From: Streptomyces coeruleorubidus
GTDB taxonomy: Bacteria; Actinomycetota; Actinomycetes; Streptomycetales; Streptomycetaceae
Direction: 5' to 3'
DNA: 64,000 nucleotides
NCBI RefSeq assembly: GCF_008705135.1
Contig: NZ_CP023694.1
Span: 3,410,001 to 3,474,000 of the forward strand
This document shows positions 59,069 to 64,000 of this stretch, piece after piece. Numbering within the stretch: the stretch's first letter is position 1; every line of letters begins with the position of its first letter. Below the pieces are notes generated by a model. That model was not told where the DNA came from. It did no database searches and saw only the letters and a program-made list of their open reading frames with translations. The position numbers and the translations under genes are program-made.

Positions 59069-61007
59069 CACGCTCAAGAGCACGACGGGCGCGGGTGGCG
59101 CCTCGGGCGGCCTGCGCCGTCTCCTGCTCGACAACGGCGCGCTCACCGCGCTCATCGTCCTCGTCGTCGCGATGTCGGCGCTGTCCGGCGACTTCCTGAC
59201 GACGGACAACCTCCTGAACGTCGGCATCCAGGCGGCCGTCACCGCCATCCTCGCCTTCGGCGTCACCTTCGTGATCGTCTCGGCGGGCATCGACCTGTCG
59301 GTCGGCTCGGTCGCCGCGCTCTCGGCCACGGTCCTCGCCTGGAGCGCCACCTCGGCGGGCGTCCCGGTGTTCCTCGCCGTCCTCCTGGCCATAGCGACGG
59401 GCATCGTCTGCGGCCTGGTCAACGGCATTCTCATCTCCTACGGCAAGCTGCCGCCGTTCATCGCGACGCTCGCGATGCTGTCCGTGGCCCGCGGCCTGTC
59501 CCTCGTCATCTCCGAGGGCTCCCCGATCGCCTTCCCCGACTCCGTCTCCCGCCTCGGGGACACGCTCGGCGGCTGGCTGCCGGTGCCGTTGCTCGTCATG
59601 GTCGTGATGGGCCTGATCGCCGCGTTCGTGCTCGGCCGGACGTACATCGGCCGCTCGATGTACGCGATCGGCGGCAACGAGGAGGCCGCGCGGCTGTCCG
59701 GCCTGCGCGTGAAGAGGCAGAAGCTCGCGATCTACGCCTTCTCGGGCGTCTTCGCCGCCGTCGCCGGTGTCGTGCTCGCCGCCCGGCTGGCCTCCGCGCA
59801 GCCGCAGGCCGCCGACGGCTACGAGCTGGACGCGATCGCCGCGGTCGTCATCGGCGGGGCCTCCCTCGCGGGCGGCACGGGCAAGGCGTCCGGCACGCTG
59901 ATCGGCGCGCTGATCCTGGCCGTGCTGCGCAACGGGCTGAACCTGCTGAACGTGTCGGCGTTCTGGCAGCAGGTCGTCATCGGCGTCGTCATCGCGCTGG
60001 CCGTGCTGCTCGACACCGCGCGCCGCAAGGCCGGGGTGACCCCGGTCGCGGGCGGCGCGGGCGGCGGCAAGGGCAAGCAGGCGACGACCTACGTGCTCGC
60101 GGCCGTCGTCACCGTCGCGATCGTCGGCGCCACGTCCTTCCTGCACAACGGCTCCTCCGCCGCGAGCACCCCGAAGATGGGCCTGTCGCTGTCCACCCTC
60201 AACAACCCCTTCTTCGTGCAGATCCGGGCGGGCGCCCAGGCCGAGGCCAAGAAGCTGGGCGTGGACCTGACCGTCACGGACGCGCAGAACGACGCCTCCC
60301 AGCAGGCCAACCAGCTCCAGAACTTCACCACTTCCGGACTCGGCGCGATCATCGTCAACCCGGTCGACTCGGATGCGGCGAGCAACTCGGTGAAGGCCGC
60401 CGACCAGGCGAAGATCCCGGTCATCGCCGTCGACCGCGTCGTCAACGACGCGAAGACGGCCACCCTGGTCGCCTCCGACAACGTCGCCGGCGGTGAACTC
60501 GCCGCGAAGACCATCGCCGACAAGCTGGGCGGCAAGGGCAAGATCGTGGTCCTCCAGGGCCAGGCGGGCACCTCCGCCGCCCGTGAGCGCGCCCAGGGCT
60601 TCGCGAACGGCCTCAAGGACTACCCGGGCATCCGGGTCGTGGCCCAGCAGCCCGCGGACTTCGACCGCACCAAGGGCCTCGACGTGATGTCGAACCTGCT
60701 CCAGGCCCACCCGGACGTCCAGGGCGTCATCGCCGCGAACGACGAGATGGCGCTCGGCGCGATCAAGGCCCTGGGCTCCAAGGCCGGCAAGTCGGTCTCG
60801 GTGGTCGGCTTCGACGGCACGCCTGACGGGCTGAAGGCGGTCGAGGGCGGCACGCTGTACGCGTCCGTGGCGCAGCAGCCGTCCGAGCTCGGGAAGATCG
60901 CCGTGGACAACGCGCTGAAGGCACTCCAGGGCAAGAAGGTCGAGGAGACGGTGAAGGTGCCGGTGAAGGTGGTCACGAAGGAGAACGTGGCCGGCTTCAG
61001 CGGCTGA
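59058..61007 (+). CDS. Fusion: ribose-type permease (RbsC) plus substrate-binding protein (RbsB)
   Basis: This 649-residue protein has an RbsC-type permease (about 1-330; FGVTFVIVSAGIDLSVGSVA, IGGNEEAARLSGLRV, VVIGGASLAGGTGKASGTLI), a short basic/Gly linker, a single helix about 343-365 (TTYVLAAVVTVAIVGATSFL), and a complete RbsB-type sugar-binding domain (about 371-649; STLNNPFFVQIRAGAQAEAK, VIAVDRVVND, NDEMALGAIKALG). The extra helix places the binding domain outside, tethered to the channel, replacing a free lipoprotein. No separate rbsB is in the operon. GTG 59058 has GGAGG upstream. Confidence 0.95.
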   Translation: MATDTLKSTTGAGGASGGLRRLLLDNGALTALIVLVVAMSALSGDFLTTDNLLNVGIQAAVTAILAFGVTFVIVSAGIDLSVGSVAALSATVLAWSATSAGVPVFLAVLLAIATGIVCGLVNGILISYGKLPPFIATLAMLSVARGLSLVISEGSPIAFPDSVSRLGDTLGGWLPVPLLVMVVMGLIAAFVLGRTYIGRSMYAIGGNEEAARLSGLRVKRQKLAIYAFSGVFAAVAGVVLAARLASAQPQAADGYELDAIAAVVIGGASLAGGTGKASGTLIGALILAVLRNGLNLLNVSAFWQQVVIGVVIALAVLLDTARRKAGVTPVAGGAGGGKGKQATTYVLAAVVTVAIVGATSFLHNGSSAASTPKMGLSLSTLNNPFFVQIRAGAQAEAKKLGVDLTVTDAQNDASQQANQLQNFTTSGLGAIIVNPVDSDAASNSVKAADQAKIPVIAVDRVVNDAKTATLVASDNVAGGELAAKTIADKLGGKGKIVVLQGQAGTSAARERAQGFANGLKDYPGIRVVAQQPADFDRTKGLDVMSNLLQAHPDVQGVIAANDEMALGAIKALGSKAGKSVSVVGFDGTPDGLKAVEGGTLYASVAQQPSELGKIAVDNALKALQGKKVEETVKVPVKVVTKENVAGFSG

Positions 61008-61082
61008 CATCGGGGAACGGCGGTCGGTCACCCACGGCTTGCGGGGCCGCCCGCCCATGTCACTCATGTGGGGAGACGACTC

Positions 61083-61985
61083 ATGTACGACTACGACCTC
61101 CTGGTCGTGGGGTCGGCCAACGCCGACCTGGTGATCGGTGTCGAGCGCCGGCCCGGTGCCGGCGAGACCGTGCTCGGCTCCGACCTGGCCGTCCATCCGG
61201 GCGGCAAGGGCGCGAACCAGGCGGTCGCGGCCGCCCGGCTCGGGGCCCGTACGGCTCTGCTGGCCCGGGTCGGCGACGACGCGTACGGCCGGCTGCTGCT
61301 CGACTCGCAGCGCTCGGCGGGCGTCGACACGGTGGGCGTCCTGGTGGGCGGCGCGCCGACCGGGGTCGCGCTGATCACGGTCGACCCGTCCGGGGACAAC
61401 AGCATCGTGGTCTCACCGGGCGCGAACGGCCGGCTGGCCCCGGAGGACGTCAGCGCCGCCGGGTGCCTCTTCCAGGGCTCGCGGGTGGTATCGGCGCAGC
61501 TCGAGATCCCACTGGAGACGGTGGTGGAGGTCGTACGGAACCTGGCGCCGGAGAGCCGTTTCGTGCTGAATCCCTCGCCTCCGCGCCCCCTTCCGCGGGA
61601 GGTGCTGGCGGCGTGCGACCCGCTGATCGTCAACGAGCACGAGGCGAAGGTGATCCTGGGCTCGGCCGCCGTGGGGGACACCCCGGAGGACTGGGCGCGG
61701 ATCCTGCTCGCGAAGGGGCCCCGGTCGGTGGTCGTGACGCTGGGCGCGGAGGGCGCGCTGGTCGCCTCGGCGGAGGGTGTCTCCCGGGTGCCGTCCGTGA
61801 AGGTGAGCGCCGTGGACACGACCGGCGCGGGTGACGCGTTCACCGCCGCGCTGGCCTTCCGGCTGGGGGCCGGTGCGTCCCTCGCGGAGGCGGCCGCGTA
61901 CGCGGCGCGGGTCGGGGCGGTGGCCGTGACGCGGGAGGGCGCGCAGGCGTCCTTCCCGACGGCGGCGGAGGTCGCCGCGCTGTGA
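61083..61985 (+). CDS. rbsK: Ribokinase
   Basis: This 300-residue PfkB-family kinase has VGSANADLVIGVERRP at the N-terminus, GGKGANQAVAAARLG and the anion-hole motif DTTGAGDAFTAALAF with catalytic Asp. It converts ribose to ribose-5-phosphate. It lies 75 nt after rbsCB, and its stop overlaps the rbsD start (GTGA). GGGGAGA precedes ATG 61083. Confidence 0.93.
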   Translation: MYDYDLLVVGSANADLVIGVERRPGAGETVLGSDLAVHPGGKGANQAVAAARLGARTALLARVGDDAYGRLLLDSQRSAGVDTVGVLVGGAPTGVALITVDPSGDNSIVVSPGANGRLAPEDVSAAGCLFQGSRVVSAQLEIPLETVVEVVRNLAPESRFVLNPSPPRPLPREVLAACDPLIVNEHEAKVILGSAAVGDTPEDWARILLAKGPRSVVVTLGAEGALVASAEGVSRVPSVKVSAVDTTGAGDAFTAALAFRLGAGASLAEAAAYAARVGAVAVTREGAQASFPTAAEVAAL

Positions 61986-62371
61986 AGCGGAACGGAATAC
62001 TGAACCGTCATCTCGCCGGTGCGGTGGCCGAGCTGGGCCACGGGGACGGGGTGCTGGTGTGCGACGCGGGCATGCCCATTCCCGACGGCCCCCGGGTGGT
62101 GGACCTCGCCTTCCGGGCCGGGGTGCCGGCGTTCGCCGAGGTGCTGGAGGGGCTGCTGGCCGAGCTGGTGGTCGAGGGGGCGACGGCGGCGACGGAGGTA
62201 CGGGAAGCGAACCAGGAGGCTTCGGAGCTCCTGGACGGGCACTTCCCGGCACTGGACCTGGTGTCGCACGAGCGGCTCAAGGAGCTGTCGGCCGGGGCCC
62301 GGCTGGTGGTCCGCACGGGCGAGGCACGGCCGTACGCGAACGTGCTGCTGAGGTGCGGCGTCTTCTTCTGA
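61982..62371 (+). CDS. rbsD: D-ribose pyranase
   Basis: This 129-residue RbsD/FucU family protein has GILNRHLAGAVAELGHGD (catalytic His region), CDAGMPIPDGPRVVDLAF and the C-terminal VVRTGEARPYANVLLRCGV. It converts beta-pyranose to beta-furanose ribose before RbsK. It is the last gene of the operon; a perfect terminator begins 10 nt after its stop. Confidence 0.94.
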   Translation: MKRNGILNRHLAGAVAELGHGDGVLVCDAGMPIPDGPRVVDLAFRAGVPAFAEVLEGLLAELVVEGATAATEVREANQEASELLDGHFPALDLVSHERLKELSAGARLVVRTGEARPYANVLLRCGVFF

Positions 62372-62380
62372 CGCGCATCA

Positions 62381-62410
62381 AGGGGGCCCGGTCCGTGGAC
62401 CGGGCCCCCT
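62381..62410 (+). terminator. Perfect terminator of ribose operon
   Basis: AGGGGGCCCGGTCC (62381-62394) is an exact inverted repeat of GGACCGGGCCCCCT (62397-62410) with a 2-nt loop. Confidence 0.95.
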
Positions 62411-62571
62411 CGGCTTTCCCCTCCCGTCAGAACCCCCGCGATCCCCCCAGATCCCCCTCCAGAAAGTCCTGACGCCATGTACGACCCGCGTGGGGCAGAA
62501 AGGGTTGCACGGTCAGGTAAGAATTTCTTGCCGGATTCTTGGCGGATAGCTGAGCAGGATGACTGAGGAGG

Positions 62572-63093
62572 TCAGCGCGCCGGCCGGGTCAGCACGCGGG
62601 TGAGGCCGCCGTCGTCCTCCTCGACGTCCCGGACGTGCGCGAACCCGATCCGGCCGAGCAGGCGCAGCGAGGTCTCGTTCTCGGCGGCGACAGTGGCGTG
62701 CACCTCGGTCAGCCCGAGCGTGTCGAAGCCGTACCTGACGAGCGCCTCCGCCAGCTCCGTCCCGAGCCCGCTCCCCCAGACCTCCGGGGCCAGGGCGTAG
62801 ACGATCTCGTGACCGTCGACCGCGTCCGTCCGCTTGATCTCCGCGTGCCCGACCAGTCGCCCACCGCGCCGGACCGCCCACACGTCGAACAGGTCCCGGG
62901 CGTAGACCTTGGTGAAGATCCGCCCGAACAGGGCCCGGTCGTCCGCCTCGGCGGCGGGGCCGTCACCCATCCACCGGGAGACCCTGGAGTCCTGGAACAG
63001 GGCGACGAAGTCCTCCTCGTCCTCCGGCGTGTAGGCGTCGAGGAGCAGGCGGGCGGTGCGCAGGGTCGGGGGCATGGGGTTGACGCTAGCCAT
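62572..63093 (-). CDS. GNAT N-acetyltransferase, RimJ/RimL type
   Basis: This protein of about 173 residues has PPTLRTARLLLDAYTPEDEE, the acetyl-CoA region APEVWGSGLGTELAEALVRY and NETSLRLLGRIGFAHV. It should acetylate an amine; target unknown. No ribosome site precedes ATG 63093 or ATG 63075, so either could be used and the mRNA may be leaderless. Confidence 0.85.
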   Translation of the reverse strand: MASVNPMPPTLRTARLLLDAYTPEDEEDFVALFQDSRVSRWMGDGPAAEADDRALFGRIFTKVYARDLFDVWAVRRGGRLVGHAEIKRTDAVDGHEIVYALAPEVWGSGLGTELAEALVRYGFDTLGLTEVHATVAAENETSLRLLGRIGFAHVRDVEEDDGGLTRVLTRPAR

Positions 63094-63132
63094 GGGGGGC
63101 AAGGGGGTGCACCGCATTTTCCCGCGGGACCG

Positions 63133-63846
63133 TCACGGGGTGCGGAAGCCGCGGAACGTCACCTGCTTCCGGCTGGTGAAACCGAGTCGTTCGTAGAGGG
63201 CGATCGCTTCGGTGTTCGCGTCGGCCACGTGCAGGAAGGGGCGTCGGCCTTGGGCCAGGATGCGGGTGACGAGGGCGGTGACCAGGCGGATGGCGTGGCC
63301 TCGCCCGCGTGCCTCGGGGGCGGTGCAGACGGCGCTGATCTCGGTCCATCCCGGAGGCCGGAGCCGCTCGCCCGCCATGGCCACCAGCGTGCCGCCGTCA
63401 CGGACGCCGAGGTAGGTGCCGAGGTCCCGGGTACGCGGCCAGAACGGCCCGGGTCGGGTTCGTGCGGCCAGGTCGAGCATCTCGGGCACATCGGCCTCGC
63501 CCAGTTCGACCACGTCGGTGGCGGTCGCCGCGTGGGCCTCATCGGGCCGGCGGCCGGCGGGCCAGATCATCTGGCGGCCTTCGAGGACGAAAACCGGCTC
63601 CCAGTCCGGCGGTGGGGTCGCCGGGCAGCTGAACATGTCGGCGAACGCGTCCCGGCCGAGGAGCCGTGCGAGATCGGCCCAGTCCGCCGCGTCCGCTTCG
63701 GCGGGCACCGCCGAGAAGGTCGCGACCTCCGGAAGGTAGGTGGCGGCCCGGCCGGCCCGGCGGCCGAGATCCGCGTGGCGGCCGCGCAGCGACTCGCCCA
63801 CCGGGTCGTCGAGTGCCGTGGTGTCACCACTGTCGCCGTTCGTCAT
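63133..63846 (-). CDS. GNAT N-acetyltransferase, FR47-like
   Basis: This 237-residue protein has a variable N-terminal half and a C-terminal GNAT domain with EISAVCTAPEARGRGHAIRL (acetyl-CoA pyrophosphate loop RGRGHA), LHVADANTEAIALYERLGFT and SRKQVTFRGF. AGAGG lies upstream of ATG 63846. Substrate unknown. Together with the preceding gene it forms an unrelated pair of acetyltransferases in the same orientation, 39 nt apart. Confidence 0.87.
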   Translation of the reverse strand: MTNGDSGDTTALDDPVGESLRGRHADLGRRAGRAATYLPEVATFSAVPAEADAADWADLARLLGRDAFADMFSCPATPPPDWEPVFVLEGRQMIWPAGRRPDEAHAATATDVVELGEADVPEMLDLAARTRPGPFWPRTRDLGTYLGVRDGGTLVAMAGERLRPPGWTEISAVCTAPEARGRGHAIRLVTALVTRILAQGRRPFLHVADANTEAIALYERLGFTSRKQVTFRGFRTP

Positions 63847-64000
63847 GGTGCTGTGCCTCTCCCTGTGCGCGGTCGGCCGGTGGTTGACCCGTCCTCGGCG
63901 AGGGCCGTGGCGAAGCCCTCCCGGGAGCGACCGGTGATGAGCCAGGCTATCTTTCGCGTCGTCACAGGTTCGGGGGCAGGGCCCGTCTCGTCGGCCCAAC

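Noticed and set aside
1-64000. CRISPR arrays, insertion sequences, phage or integrase genes
   Set aside because: No regularly spaced repeats, no transposase or recombinase frames and no att-like duplication of the tRNA end were seen.

Overview
The window is about 72 percent GC. Its genes are packed with GTGA/ATGA stop-start overlaps and use frequent GTG starts. It carries chaplins, a chaplin-linked melC tyrosinase operon, dynamin-like division proteins and LAETG sortase signals. Together these point to a Streptomyces chromosome (core region, not an arm). The gene order resembles, from memory, the S. coelicolor segment around SCO2683 to SCO2749 (ssbB, dynB/dynA, chpG, melC, a chaplin/rodlin pair, iol genes, copZA, citA, recD2, rbs genes). 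This synteny was recalled, not searched. No CRISPR array, insertion sequence, integrase, phage gene or rRNA was seen; one tRNA-Arg(TCT) is present.

Layout: (1) 1-4.1 kb, sporulation division/segregation genes dynA-dynB-ssbB with a 17-bp tandem repeat between dynB and ssbB. (2) 4.4-6.3 kb, tRNA-Arg, a decayed FtsX-type ABC permease and a D-2-hydroxyacid dehydrogenase. (3) 6.4-12.7 kb, an island of secreted aerial-surface proteins: two paralogous small Cys proteins, a short chaplin with a Lys/His tail, the tyrosinase pair melC1/melC2, a Pro/Gln/Ala repeat protein and further exported proteins. (4) 12.7-25 kb, an exopolysaccharide locus with two GT4 glycosyltransferases, a polyprenyl-phosphate sugar transferase, Wzy-like polymerase, MurJ-type flippase, polysaccharide deacetylase and Wzz-like regulator; it is followed by a convergent secreted GH26 glycosidase, then a divergent ATP-grasp ligase and flavoprotein. 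(5) 25.3-31.7 kb, a sortase-anchored two-repeat chaplin, a broken rodlin remnant, a vWA lipoprotein, and an ABC permease with an unusual hydrolase-ABC ATPase fusion. (6) 31.8-38.5 kb, an inositol catabolic operon iolC-aldolase-iolB-iolD-iolA and a small HTH gene, with TGTCCGGACA palindromes between them.

(7) 38.5-45.5 kb, a zinc alcohol dehydrogenase, an MMPL exporter with divergent TetR gene and a large inverted-repeat operator, and copZ-copA preceded by a CsoR-type operator. (8) 45.5-50.1 kb, a structured gene-free interval, citrate synthase citA and RecD2 helicase. (9) 50.2-53.1 kb, a compact DUF6230-DUF6114 pair followed by a protein that fuses a squalene/phytoene-synthase-like domain to a cis-prenyltransferase (UppS-like); this is the best candidate for an undescribed enzyme system. 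(10) 53.1-56.2 kb, small regulatory and accessory genes (DUF397, CGNR-type regulator, metallo-hydrolase, DHFR-like protein, cupin). (11) 56.3-62.4 kb, a ribose-type operon lacI-rbsA-rbsCB(fused)-rbsK-rbsD with twin LacI operators and a perfect terminator. (12) two GNAT acetyltransferases to the end.

The recurring theme is cell surface and development: division proteins, chaplins, small exported proteins, melanin, a polysaccharide and sortase substrates. Sugar uptake and catabolism (inositol, ribose) and copper handling are interspersed; copper handling fits the copper-requiring tyrosinase. Unusual architectures are three gene fusions (hydrolase-ABC, RbsC-RbsB, SQS/PSY-UppS), two pseudogenes (FtsX-type permease, rodlin) and several palindromic operators.
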